Source: Ascarosepion bandense (Eukaryota; Mollusca; Cephalopoda; Sepiida; Sepiidae). From it: a DNA stretch of 64,000 nt. Position numbers and translations under genes: made by a program. Below, in pieces: positions 11,910 to 23,604 of this stretch (the first letter of the stretch is position 1; each line of letters begins with the position of its first letter). The stretch spans positions 7,367,501 through 7,431,500 of the forward strand of contig JBBBDQ010000224.1 in NCBI GenBank assembly GCA_037127315.1. Reading direction: 5' to 3'. Below the pieces are notes generated by a model. It saw only the letters and a list, made by a program, of their open reading frames with translations. It did not search any database and was not told the origin of the DNA.

Positions 11910-13157
11910 TTTGCATGTGTACGTAATATGTGTCTGGCTCACCGAGTATAACAAATTCCTACGATGTTCATAGTGAAATATCAAAATTTCATGATTTTAT
12001 ATTTATTTTACAACGATTACATTAAGATAAAGATGATAAAAGATTCTAAGTTTCATTCAGCCGTTTTATTTTATTTAATGTAACTTTCATAATACATGAA
12101 ATTCAAAATATTGGATCATTTAGTGTAAATACAGACAACAATAGCAAATTAGAAAATAAATTAATGCCCTTAAAATACGAATCCTTAAAATATTCGTTCC
12201 ATGTTATTATCGAAAAAATACTATCTACATTCATTAAAATTTCTTTCTTTAAATTATTTCTTGAAAGTGTATTTCAATAGAAATAATTAAAATGAAAATA
12301 GCTGCTTTTTGCTGTAACTAGCTAATGTGCACAAGTAATTCTTATCGGGAAAGAATGTTTTAAACACGTTCCAATCAAGCAGCGTGTGTGTGCTTCGATA
12401 AGGCCCACGCCGAGATGACGAGAAAAAGCACGCTGCAATATGTGGACTAATGAACGCATAAATTAGCACATGCAGAAAGCACGTGTTGGCGAGCCGCACA
12501 CCCACGAACACGCAAACAAGGTGACGTGGTAGACCGCAAGTTCTTTGATGCAATCAAACATTTCATAATGTGTCGATCGAATAAATTCTGATCGATATCT
12601 AACAATCAAGTTTCAATAGCCTAACATCAACCATAAATATTTACCCTACGTGAATATTTGACGACTATCCGAATGTAGTAAACATTTAGAAAATAAAATG
12701 GCTGTGCTTTGTCAATTTTTTTCACTTGAGTAGTTGCTTCATTTGAAATTAATGTCAACATTCTGGATCATAGCTTTTACCGATACTCTAACACTGATTA
12801 CCCATCTCATTCAAAGCTCTTAGAAAGATATACAGGAAAACAGGCAGAGACAGACAGATAAAAGTGACATGACAAATAGATATGAAAAATTTAAATTGCT
12901 AATTTTTATTATCACACAGAAACCAAACAGTCCATAATAATTATTTTAACACGAAATGTACATATATCATTACGGAGCAACTAACTAGAAACAATATAAA
13001 TAGTCAAGAAATGAATTAGATGTCTTGTTTTCGTATCACATATATTCGTTAAGTCTATACTTAAAGAATATACGATCCAAATATTTGCTCAACATTTAAC
13101 ACCGTATCAAACTTTCACTTTCACTTTCAATATCTGTCACTTACGATCAAAAACTTT
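11910..13157. other. gene-free interval
   Basis: AT-rich, with one patch of higher GC at about 12370-12545 carrying an 88-codon minus-strand frame (12287-12553). I do not recognise that frame and it has no promoter, exon or transposon context. Confidence 0.5.
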
Positions 13158-13440
13158 ATTATTTAAACTATTCAGACTGTTGTCCTCATCTTTATTGCCA
13201 TGTTTACGACATTTCGGCCGTTTTACGCTCAGATCTTCTACAGGTGCTTGGAATTTTTGAACCGAACCCTTTATTTTGATCACATGGGTATATCCTTTTC
13301 ATCCCATGTGCGATTCCATTTTTAGATGCTATATAGTTTTCTCCCTTTAACTCAAATTTCTAAGTTATTTGTTCATCACTGCTGTAGCCAGGTATTGAAC
13401 TCGCAACTGTTGGGGTCAAGTCACTGGAACTAACGAACAT
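13158..13440 (-). mobile_element. dispersed repeat family B, near full length
   Basis: On the minus strand it starts with a tRNA-like head containing the B-box-like GAGTTCAATACC (near 13400), continues through a tRNA-unrelated body, and ends with the conserved tail: a CCTG-GAAGA word, GGCCGAAA, then AATAAAGATGAGGACAA. It is the mirror of the + strand copy directly beside it. SINE-like architecture is supported by the head, the length (about 280 bases) and at least nine copies in the window. I see no coding capacity. Confidence 0.7.
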
Positions 13441-13690
13441 CTATATACATCGGGCTGTGTGTCCTTGAGAACAGCAGTTGGTTAAAGGAAGATAACTACA
13501 TGGCATCCGGATGTGGCATCGCACTTGGAATAAGAATGATATACCCCATTGATCGAAATAAAAGTTATGTTAAAAAAATCCTAGCACCTGAGGAAGACCG
13601 ATGTGTACAACGGCCGAAACGTCGTAAACATGTCAATAAAGTTGAGGACAACAATCCGAACAGTGTAGATAATGTAAAAACTACCTCAGC
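13440..13690 (+). mobile_element. dispersed repeat family B, head to head with the previous copy
   Basis: The body and tail match the reverse complement of 13158-13440 over most of their length (GGAATCGCAC-like, ATATACCC, then the tail). The tail includes CTGAGGA at 13589-13595, a stem GACCG (13597-13601) facing CGGCC (13612-13616), and GAAA at 13617-13620. The tRNA-like head is mostly gone. A 64-codon frame across it (13500-13694) looks like the noncoding tail read by chance. Confidence 0.7.
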
Positions 13691-14059
13691 TTAGAAGTAT
13701 AGACAGATCAAAATCTAATTTTAATAAACACCTAAACTACATTAACATTTTTATATTTAAACATATGCGCAAACAGATGTGTGCAAGAGATCCCTACACA
13801 CCAACTGAAAACTAATCAAATACAGAATTTAAATATTGATATAAGTACTAAAACTATATATACGCAGCGTCTACACAGTCAATGAAACCGAAACATAAAA
13901 CCAAAAGATAACTTCGCATCACTCCCCTTCCAACATTTTTGATGACGCTAAATAATTATCGAAAAAAAAACACTCTTTACTTGCTTCTTATTAAATCATT
14001 ATGTGCATATTTTCACCTCACAGACTTGAATATGTTGAGAGAGATAGTTATTTATACTA

Positions 14060-14190
14060 TTTACGTTGTTTGAACTGTTGTCCTCATCTTTGTTGCCATA
14101 TCCACAATGTTTCGACTGTTGTACGCTCCGACCTTCTTTGGGTGATTTGCCGAATAATACCACAGCTTCAACTTCAACCACCACACAGTC
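14060..14190 (-). repeat. dispersed repeat family B, tail fragment
   Basis: The minus strand carries the family-B tail (GAAGGTCGGAGCGTACAACA, GAAAC, then AACAAAGATGAGGACAACAG) without the head. It ends just before the Penelope-like fragment, so it may belong to that insertion or be a separate truncated copy. Confidence 0.65.
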
Positions 14191-14224
14191 TAAATGATGG
14201 GATCATCCTCTGCTTGCAACATCG

Positions 14225-14815
14225 AGCAAAAGCCATAAGTGGCAATGCAGAGATATATTAACAAGAAATGGACAGTATAAGCAGTACTCTACAGCGTAAC
14301 AACTACTCAGGGTACACGAGAGTATCTCCAACAAACTGGGATAGAAGGGTGCAAGGAAAATAACAACACCCAGAAAACAGCCACGGCCTGCCTACTCTGT
14401 GTGAAGAAACTGTCGGAAAAATACAAAAGATCTGTGGTCTATATAACATCAGGATTCAAAAGTGATTCAACACTCCGCAGATACCTCTTACGAGTAAGAA
14501 CTCCCATATAGAAGAACATGATGAAGGACTGTGTGTACGCCATCCCATGCAGCAGCGGTAAGAAATATAATGGAAAAAGTAACCGCCTCTTAAGATAAGG
14601 CTGCAAGAAACCGTAAGGCCGTAATACAAGGGAAATAGAAAAGTCAAACTTAGCTGACCACATATCGATCGAAAAGGGAGATGACCGCCCCCCTTGTGGG
14701 ATGAAGTTAAAATTATAGATAAGGAAAACCAATGGAAAATACAAAAAACTCAGCGCATATACTAGGCCACAAAAATCTCAAAAGTCAGCCAAGCATAGAA
14801 ATGGAGTTCAGGTAA
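14225..14815 (+). pseudogene. Penelope-like retroelement fragment with GIY-YIG endonuclease
   Basis: Penelope-like elements (PLEs) encode a reverse transcriptase followed by a GIY-YIG endonuclease. Pieces in three frames give the end of such a protein in order: LPTLCEETVGKIQKICGLYN (pre-endonuclease linker), VYAIPCSSGKKYNGKSNRLL near 14533 (GIY-YIG start, with the YIG tyrosine region read as KYNGK), a GEIEKS-like REIEKSNLADHI, then the ENQWKIQK end region and ILGHKNLKSQPSIEMEF. Stops and frameshifts separate the blocks, so it is dead. Only the C-terminal third is left. A family-B tail lies directly 5'. Confidence 0.75.
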
Positions 14816-14871
14816 AACAATTGCAATCAACAATATTTTCAATTTCACAAAATTCATAAACTTATGTTTAC

Positions 14872-14965
14872 AAGGACATATGGCGCAGTGGCTCCAGAGG
14901 ACATCACCCTACGAATTGAGTTCAATACCTGGCCACAGCAGATTTGCCTTAATGTTGTAGAACTA
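14872..14965 (+). repeat. tRNA-like SINE head
   Basis: A-box-like TGGCGCAGTGGCT followed at the expected spacing by B-box-like GAGTTCAATACCTGG. The sequence after it does not match the other families clearly, so only the head is called. Confidence 0.5.
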
Positions 14966-15720
14966 GAGCGAAATAAAGTATTCAGTTTAAAATTCTAATT
15001 CAGTTTGAAGTCCAAATATTCGGAACACTGTAAATAATTACAATACCTCATCTCAGAAATATGCAAAATATTGAAATAAATATGTCAATAAATCTATACG
15101 TTTATATCACGATATCTAGTTCAGTTAAGCTAAAAAAAGTCAGCTGAAATATCTTACAAATCATCAATTTTTTGAGACTAAACTATTTCTCAATCATTAA
15201 ACATCGCTGTACGATTCTTTTTGTGGCAGATTCAATCCAACCAGTAACTATTTTACATTTATTTTGGAAAAAATCGAAAATTACCTCTCATTTGCGTATT
15301 TCAGATTTTCAAGAATATTACTCTAAAAAAATATTCCTTATACGGAGATACAATGTGCAAATTAAAATAGACATTCAAATAACTTAGTTTTGTCTTGCAT
15401 AACATCTAGTAGCTGAGGACAAAATTGATAGTAATATTCATGTAGACTAAATTGTTACCAGTTGGTCTACTCCAGGTACCCCAATGATGTTAGTACCATC
15501 ATAGTACAATTTAGTCTTCATGGCACTACGTTATTGAATATTTTTATTGAATCGTTTTAAATATAATTTCACAGTAAAAATCTTCAGAAGGCTGTAGCTT
15601 AATGATAAATTAGTGAGAAACCGTATGAAATGACGAGTTTGCCTCAGTCAACTTGAAATGTTGGTCTCAACATTTTTTCCACTGTTTTTCCACAGTCTTT
15701 TGAATAACTAAACAAAAGGA
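14966..15720. other. gene-free interval
   Basis: AT-rich DNA. The 71-codon frame at 15172-15387 has no recognisable domain. Confidence 0.5.
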
Positions 15721-16480
15721 TAGAAAGAAAAAAGTAACGACAATGTCAAAAAGAAGTACGGAAAAAATGAAACCAAAAGAAAACAAAGGCGGATGGTAAA
15801 AATATTGCATTGAAAAGAAAGACTCGCGAGGAAAAGAATGAAGTACGAATCGGAAAAAGATAAAAAGTAAGATTTATTTGAAAAAGCACAAAAAATAATA
15901 TAAAGAAATTCTACTAGTAACAGACAACTGGATATAATTAATTATTGCGTTAAAACATGTGCAAACTATAAAAGAGGAAAGAAAGAGAGAAGAAAAGATC
16001 AGAAAATAAGATGAGAAATCGACAAAAAGAAAAGAATGAGCAAAACGAAAGATACAGAAAAAATAGAAAGTGAAGCGGAAAATAAGTGATAAAATGTAGA
16101 GAGGGAAAAGCCAATGGAAACGGTTAAGAGAGAGAAATTTTAAATTTTAGACGGAAGTGTATTGCAGACAGATATTGACATTGGTTGCATTGTTTGAACA
16201 CTAATTTTTAGGCATTGTTTAAATGTACTTCTATAAAGAATAGGAAAAGAAAGAGGAAAAGGAAAGATACATAAGAAGTAAAACGTGAACAGGAAAATAA
16301 AAAGGAAAAAGTGAGAAAATGCAGAGGAAGAAATGGGAGTGCCAATGAAAACAGTTAAGAGAGAGAAATTTTAAATTTTGGCCGGAAGTGAATTGCAGAT
16401 AGATATAGATATCGGTTACAGTCTTTCAAGTTAATTTTTTTGGTATTTTTTGAAAAAAGATGAAATCACATACAGAAACA
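15720..16480 (+). repeat. purine-rich tract with a tandem duplication
   Basis: The + strand is dominated by GAAA/AAGA words. Within it a block at about 16110-16200 (CCAATGGAAACGGTTAAGAG, then AGAGAAATTTTAAATTTT, GGAAGTG) is repeated at about 16341-16440 with a few changes. The offset is 231 bases, and the purine-rich sequence before each block is also similar. This is a two-unit tandem duplication. Confidence 0.75.
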
Positions 16481-16644
16481 GAAAAAAATATTCATCAAAC
16501 GTAAAATAAAGGATATTTTAAAAAAACTTAACACTAAAATATAAATTCACCTAATAGAATAAATTGAAAAAATAAAAAAAAATAAATTTAAATTTATAAT
16601 AAAAATAAAATAATATTAAATTGAACTTAAATTAAATTAATATA

Positions 16645-17834
16645 TACAAGGTAACCAAAAAAGTTCTTCCCGTTTTTAAAAGAAAAAAGAAAACGCTTCA
16701 CAGTATGTGTAACTTATATTTAGTCTTCGAAGTAATCGCCATCCGGCACTTTCTGCCAACGTGTCTCCAGCTGTTCAAACCCTTGCAGTAGAACTCGGGA
16801 GATTTTGACGCAAAGAAGTCCGTGAGTGCTTTGCGCAAGTTTGCTTCATTAGTGAAGGATTTCCCAGGAAGATGATTATCCAGGGAAAGAAAAAGGTGGT
16901 AATCGGATAGCGCAAGGTCAGGTGAATTAGGTGGATGGCACAAAGTCTCCCACCCATGTTGCTGTATGATATCTCTGACCACTGGCGCGACATGCGGCCT
17001 GTCGTTGTCATGGAGGAAAAGCATACCATTGCGATGCAACAGTGCTGGCTCCTTCTGGAGCAATGTTTGTTGCACACGTTTCAATTACTGCGAATATAGG
17101 TCTCCAGTGACCGTTTGGCTCGTTGGTAGCAGTTCACAATAAACTACTTGACGACCTGTCTAACAGACACAAAGCATAATCTTGCGTGGGTGTATAGGCG
17201 GTTTTGCGGTTGTGAGCGTCAGCATCCTGAGGAGACAACCAATGTCTGGAATGCCAGGGAGTTTCGTACAGAACCCACTTTTCATCATTGGTAAGCACTT
17301 GATTGAATAAGGATGCGGTACGGTGGCGAGAAAGCAGCGATACGTATTGCTCAGATTGTATGTCTTACCTAGGCGGTGCGGGTGAAAACGTTGAACTGTC
17401 TTGCAAGTTCACCACACGTTAAAATACTGTCCTCTTCAATGGCCTCCTTCAGGACTCCGTCATTCAAGACCTGTGGTCGTCCACTGCGAGGCTCATCATG
17501 GAAAGACAAATTTCCCGACTTGAATTACGTTCATCCACAGCACTCTCCCCAAACGCTTGATATATACGGCGACTTGATGCAGCTGCTGATAAGCACACTT
17601 TGAAGTCGTACAGCAAACAGCCCCGAACGATATCTCTAGACACTTCCACCCTTCTCACAGCTGTCCGGCTTATAACTGATGGTCAGGCATGGTGCACGTA
17701 TTTTTTATAACGTCTGATGTTTCTACTTCCGGATGTCCGAATTTGAAAACAATTGCTACACGCATTTCGTATATATTTCAACTTCATTTAATGACTAATC
17801 AAAAAACAGATAGAACTTTTTTGGTTATCTTGTA
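16645..17834 (-). mobile_element. mariner transposon, full length, DD34D
   Basis: Bounded by near-identical terminal inverted repeats: TACAAGGTAACCAAAAAAG at the left and the reverse complement of TACAAGATAACCAAAAAAG at the right. Both sit in TATA-rich flanks, consistent with TA target duplication. Length of about 1190 bases is normal for mariner. One transposase pseudogene fills it on the minus strand. The flanks beyond both ends are AT-rich and unrelated to the element. Confidence 0.88.
16720..17658 (-). pseudogene. mariner transposase pseudogene
   Basis: Cut-and-paste DDE/D transposase, frameshifted. The N-terminal helix-turn-helix region starts at a Met at 17658 (RGCLLYDFKVCLSAAASSRR, QAFGESAVDER). 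The frame shifts near DEPRSGRPQVLNDG, continues through WVLYETPWHSRHWLSPQDA and AHNRKTAYTPTQD, and reaches the catalytic block HDNDRPHVA, with 34 residues between its Asp and the Asp of SPDLALSDYHLF. A final one-base shift leads to GFEQLETRWQKVPDGDYFED and a stop at 16720. The expected size of about 310 codons is kept. At least three frameshifts make it inactive. Confidence 0.88.
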
Positions 17835-17837
17835 TAT

Positions 17838-18110
17838 AAATAAATAAAAATAAAAGAACATAAACATAAATAAAAAAATATATTATAAAAATAATAACAA
17901 TAATAATAATAAATATAAAATATAAAATATACAACAAAATAATAGAAACAATAGAAAAATAAAATAATAATAAATACAAAAAAAATAATAAATACTAACA
18001 AATAAATAAAAAATGTAAATATAAATATAAGCTTGTACATGGCTAAAACTATTAACAATAATAATCGAGTGCAATAAAAATACGTAAGGCAATAAATAGA
18101 TCACAATTTT
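17838..18110. repeat. AAT/AAAT-rich low-complexity tract
   Basis: Dense AATAAT and AAATAT words on the + strand. The open frames here encode only Tyr/Phe/Ile/Leu strings on the minus strand and are not genes. Confidence 0.85.
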
Positions 18111-18521
18111 AATACAAAATAAAGATTAAAAACAGAAAGATACAAGTATAAGTTTGGTATGTCTGGAATGAAATTCTGATATCTAAAAAAATACTTTTCT
18201 GAAAAAAGTGCTCAATACAAAGTAAAGTAAATACTATTTAAATTACATACTTTATTTTATAAATTTTAAATAAATATTATATAAGTGTGCATGTGTGTGT
18301 ATTTATTCTAGTATTCAGTGAGGATCGAATATCACAAACTTGCGCTGATTGTGAGACAATAGCTTTGTGTCTGTATTCTTTCAGGAGGAACATTGTCAGA
18401 TATTTGACACATTCCAGTGCTAAAATAAGCATTAACAGATAAACATGTAAAAACAAGGAAGCTTCATATAATAATTAGGATAGTGGAGTTAACAAATCGA
18501 TTTCTTAATTTCTTTTAAGGG

Positions 18522-18523
<2 letters not shown>

Positions 18524-18585
<62 letters not shown>
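18524..18585. repeat. (CT)n microsatellite
   Basis: About 31 uninterrupted CT units. Confidence 0.98.
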
Positions 18586-18589
<4 letters not shown>

Positions 18590-18592
<3 letters not shown>

Positions 18593-19272
18593 ACTGACCA
18601 TGTAAGGGAAATGTTCTTAAGTGTAAAATCCAAAACGGATTAGTTTTGGAAATATTCCCACTAAAATAAGGTAGCCAAACAAAGTGCATAGCACTAGCTG
18701 ACAGGTAACAAGAGTGCCGTTAAAAGTTCGATCGTTACTGAATCTTCTTTAGTTATCTTTAGTTATAATAATGAAACATTGGTCGCTTCCACTTGTTATG
18801 TTAGTGTAACTACAGTGAAAAACTCTCATGCTTATTCATGATTCTTGACGCAGAACTAAGCAGTCTTCATATGTTTCAAGACAATAGAGTAATTACCAGG
18901 TGTAAGAGTCTCACCAAATTAAAAACGATGGACGCTAGTTTGAGAGCAAATTCGAATATAATCGAGGATTAATTATGTCAGTCTATTTCGGTTTGAACTC
19001 GTCTTGTGACTTAAACTGTATCGATGCCTAGTTATTTCTTTTTAAATGCCACATCCCTTTAATATGTAGGCAATCATGACTCTGTATTTCCTTTGTTTAG
19101 TATCTGTGAATTTCCATACATTCTTAAGAAAGATAGCGTCGTGGTTTTACTCTGTTATTTATTCTATATCTAGTGTGATAAAAGAGACTGATTCATGTCT
19201 TTCTCATTACTGAGAAATGGGACACACGATTCCAGAATTTAAAATCGGCTTAGAGTAGTTTCTCTCTTTCTC
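18590..19272. other. gene-free interval
   Basis: No recognised coding or transposon signal. Confidence 0.5.

Positions 19273-19273
<1 letters not shown>

Positions 19274-19321
<48 letters not shown>
19274..19321. repeat. (TA)n microsatellite
   Basis: About 24 uninterrupted TA units. Confidence 0.98.
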
Positions 19322-19323
<2 letters not shown>

Positions 19324-20189
19324 TAAACACATTTTTTATAAAGAAGATGGAAAGTCTAAATGGCTATCTTAGCATACCCCTGCCTCAGAAACGAAAGTGT
19401 TCTCACTCGCCAACAACAAATCATTCTTCCTTTAATAATTGTTGACAAACTCACCAAAAGATTTCTCCTCTCTGAATGTATATTGGTTTTGTTGAGATAA
19501 AACTGTCGATTGCTTTTTTTCTGTTATTTTTTTCTTTTCACTTTTCTATGCCATCGTTTTCATGAATTTGATCTACCGTCATTGTTTTAAATTTTCTCTT
19601 ATCTTTTGCACATTATTGTTAATTCTCAATATTATATTTAATGATAGTTCTTTTTCGCTTGAGAAACTGAATGGGAATGTTTGACAAGAAAGTAGATATT
19701 GGGTCTTATTGTTAAAACAATAATTTAATTACTTTTTTCTTACAGGTTATTAAGAATAGATAGGAACACCTATCGTCCGGCCAGAACTTTTTCCATGTCT
19801 ATTGAACAGGAGTACAGGTTCTTCCCCTGTTCCATGCTCAGGACATGGTTTATCGACTTTTTCTTTCTTCTTACATGACTACAATGATGCAACTGTTTCA
19901 AATTTTGGAGATCGAACTAAGCAGTAGATGTGACTTTCCATTGCGAGAGTACCAGGTTGGCAGTTTGCTGGCTGTTACTTCCGACTGGTAGTTAGCAATC
20001 CGATTTCTTTGATAGTGCTTAGAGAGGCTGCTCTGATCAACAGTCGCACAATATCGGGGTTTTTGTAGTGCCATGTTGCGCTACTCTGGGGCCACACTAT
20101 GCTCTGTTTTCAGCCATGCTCTGACTGGTTTTTATTACAATTGACTAACGAATCTCATAGAAATCACAACAAAAAGAAATACGACTAAA

Positions 20190-22168
20190 CCAGTAAAAAA
20201 TCACCCAACTACATCAGGCTTCTTTTTAATAATATACGTGGTATCCGTTCCAATTTATACGGGGTAAAATCTCTCTTCTTGGAACAGACACCAGATTTCT
20301 TTGCCCTCTGTGAAACTAACTTAAATTATTCCATTGCTATCAATTACTTCTTGCTTCCAGGCTATCTTCTCTTTTGTCGAAAGGCTTCCAGCACTCATAT
20401 GCATTACCTTGGTGTTTATATTTAGGATAATTTTCCGATAGCTAGGACATTGTCTCTCGAGGCCCCTGGCTACTCTTTCATGTACTGTCTTTTGTTACAA
20501 AAACTGTTAACTATCGTTTTTTACTTTATCGCTCTCCCTCTTCCCAGGACTACAGTATATTAGACACAATTGCTGACAGTATGGAAAAGACAATTTCTTT
20601 ATATTGATCTACGAACAATCTTGTCTTCGGTGATTTTAATGCTCACCATGACAAGTAGCTGAAACATTCTAAAGGGATTGATGTTGCCGATATTTAAACG
20701 TAAAATTTTTCCATTGCCCAATCCTTTGCGTGAATCGTGAACTTTACTATTCGTTTTCATAGTAAAACCGAGCAATGGGTTTCTCTGCTTGATTTATTTA
20801 CTTCTTACCGAGCCTCGCAATACTACCCTCTATACAACTTTAACCTTTCTGTGGTAGCTATTGATATCTTATTTCAATCATCTATTAAACAGGAACCCAC
20901 TATGCATGAGACCTCAATTCCTTACCAGCATGATGATTGGGACATAATCCATACGTTTTTCGTGAGGCCCCATGGAGTGACATCTTCAACCTCCTAATTA
21001 AAAAATTGCGACAGTGAGATATTCTTGAGTCAAAGCCGCCATGGAAACTTTCGTTCCTTCTCGAAAATGGAACCTTGATCCTCTCCATATTTCACATCTG
21101 CATGCTTGGCCGCTATAACACAGAAAGACCACTATTTTCAGCTATACCAGTGTGACAGCTCCCGTCATAATTGGTGCCTATTAATTCCATCTCGTAATAA
21201 ATGTAAACGAGTCTCCGAAGGAACAAAGTCCTTGTTTTCCGAGAGAGCTAGGCACCACTTAGTTTCTAACAACTTCGGCTCTCGTGATCACTGGTGGTTC
21301 CGTAGTAAGATGTTACATAAGTGCAAGGTCTCTATTCCTCCTCTTCAATCAATTTGAGGCGTTATTATCCTCTATTGACAAAGCTGAAGGCTTAGTCCAT
21401 AAATTCTCATCAAACACTACTTTTGACTTATCCAGAGTATTCCTGCCTAATTTCCCACTTAGAACTGAGTCTCTGTTTAGCGATATGCATATAACCCCGT
21501 CCATGGTTTCTGTTATTATCTCTAACCTAGATTCTCAAAAACCATATGAACCCGATGGTATCCGTTTAATAGTAATTAAGAAGTGTGCTCCCGAACTGGC
21601 TCCTATTCTCTCTAAACCGTATAATAAATGCCTTGTTGCCCCTTGTTTTACCGCCTGATAGAATCGTCATCATTTGCTCGACTTTATGAGAACGTTGGTG
21701 AGCCGATCCACCCTTCCAACTATTAGCCTTTTACATATTTCTAGCAAACTCTCAGAGTTCCTAATCAATACTGAATTGGTTCAGACTTTCTCATTGCAGG
21801 GTTTTTTCTCAGACAAGCAATACATCTTTCTATTTTGCTGGTCAACTGCTGATAATTGCGGAACGAGTTATCATGCTCAAGATAAAAATTGTGAAACCCG
21901 GGCTGTAGCATTGGACATCTCGAAAGGCTTTGACTGAGACTGGTATCGAAGTCTTCTCAAAACGTTGAAAGGTTACGGTGTCTTCGGACACATTTTTTAT
22001 CTGATCCAGTCTTTCTTATCAAATCTTGAAATTAAAGTTATCGCGAACGGCGACATGGTTAAATTCTTTTGTACTAAAGCGATTTTCCCCCAGGAATACA
22101 TTCTTGGTCTGACGTTGTTTTTAATTTTCATCAACGATTTTTCTGATGACACCAGCTCTAAATTTGGC

Positions 22169-22169
<1 letters not shown>
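20190..22169 (+). pseudogene. Jockey-like non-LTR retrotransposon ORF2, decayed
   Basis: LINE protein with an apurinic-type endonuclease followed by reverse transcriptase, broken by many stops and frameshifts. Blocks in order: RLLFNNIRGIRSNLYGVKSL (near 20210), EQTPDFFALCETNL, GYSFMYCLLL, LVFGDFNAHHD (near 20625), SIAQSF, WVSLLDLF, then PYEPDGIRLIVIKKCAPELA (near 21540, fingers), TISLLHISSKLSEFLIN, GFFSDKQYIF, RAVALDISKGFD (motif A, near 21905), and [20 protein letters not shown] (motif B region, near 22090). It ends abruptly at a (TA)n tract just before the YADD motif. Family placement as Jockey-like is from memory of the family. Sequence before 20190 may be its 5' region. Confidence 0.82.
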
Positions 22170-22218
<49 letters not shown>

Positions 22219-22240
22219 TGAACATTGACCTCAGTGCCCA

Positions 22241-22288
<48 letters not shown>

Positions 22289-22318
22289 TGGGCACTGAGG
22301 TCAATGTTCACTTTTATA
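22170..22318. repeat. perfect 36-bp inverted repeat with (TA)n flank and loop
   Basis: Arm 22211-22246 is the exact reverse complement of arm 22283-22318 (core AAAAGTGAACATTGACC...). The loop 22247-22282 is pure TA, and a (TA)n tract (22170-22213) precedes arm 1. With the self-pairing TA loop, about 108 bases could fold into one hairpin. It cuts the LINE at its reverse transcriptase domain. Confidence 0.95.
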
Positions 22319-22389
22319 TCTACATACGCTAAGCTCTGTCCTTGATAATGAGCACTGTTATCCATAAATATATCGAAGCTTAAAACAAC

Positions 22390-22404
22390 GCACACACACA
22401 CAAT

Positions 22405-22461
<57 letters not shown>
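22390..22461. repeat. (CA)6-AATATT-(GT)n inverted microsatellite
   Basis: A short CA run flips into a long GT run across the palindromic hinge AATATT (22402-22407), so the tract can fold on itself. The minus-strand open frame across it is low complexity. Confidence 0.92.
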
Positions 22462-22464
<3 letters not shown>

Positions 22465-22469
22465 TGCGT

Positions 22470-23600
22470 ATGTGTGTGTTTGATGTACTTGAAGGAGATA
22501 TAGTAGACCAGCTGGTGAAGAGATTTGTTCTTGTATATTTTTCTCTTTGATAAAATCTACCTGTTTTAGCATTGTTTATTTACTGTCTTTTGATGTCAAA
22601 ATAAACTCCGCTATCAATAAAACCTCTGAAAATAAAGATAACTTCTGATCAATACGTGCTGAATCTTTTTCATTTCATATTAGAAATTATAATTCCAATA
22701 TACAAAATAACCGCTTTTCTATCCTCTCCAAGATCACACACTTATTGCTAAATACATTTTTACATTTCTTAAACTAGAATAGACAAGTAATACTTCTAAT
22801 AAAGCTTAGCTTGATATATCACTGCTTTAGTATTTTGTCGGGTGATTTTTATGCTAAGCAAAATTATTAAATTACATGATGTCTTTTAGGTGTCTCGTAA
22901 GTAAAGTGCTATGAAGTTCTTAACCAGACCAAGAAAGGTATACTTCTAAATGTTAATGTTTGATCTGATAGTAGCAAATGGTTAATGCAGTGAACTATTT
23001 TTAGCGTCGTTTTGTGTCTATATTCATTCAAGTGTTAAAGATAGAATTAACACCATGTTGTTAAAATGCATATGTGAACTAAAAATAAAAAACTATAAAA
23101 TAAAGCAATAGTAGAGTGGGATATAATGGAACAACAAACAGAGAAATAAATTTAATCTATGTATGAAAGCAAAGCTGAAAATCATAGAAATCAAGAGCGG
23201 GAATGGATTAATAAATAAAAATGACTAAATTGTTTCTAATTGTCGGCACGCTAGCACATTCCTCTTGGTAAACGTGAAAAGAGAACTGTAGAGATTAGAG
23301 ACTTTCATCGATAACAAACGGACATTTTGAAAATTGCAGTGTAATGCGCGAAACAGTGTTAATGGGTTAGGAATAAAAAATATTTTATGTATTAGAAACT
23401 TTTTGTGTTTAAAACTGAACATTACTGCATGTATAAGAAAAAAGATATACAAATCGCACACACACGTTATTTATTTGTTTGAGCATTAATTTTGATGGAT
23501 ACCTATATTTGAGTAGATGCTCTGTTTTTTATTATTGAAGATATATTTATTCATTTACATCTATCGGCTTGAATATTCGAAACATTTTGTTAGAAAAATA
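22470..23600. other. gene-free interval
   Basis: AT-rich. The minus-strand frame 23225-23461 (78 codons) has no recognised domain. Confidence 0.5.
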
Positions 23601-23604
23601 TGCG

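Noticed and set aside
12287..12553. 88-codon minus-strand frame in a GC-richer patch
   Set aside because: No recognised family, no neighbours and no repeat partner in the window; too little support for a gene call.
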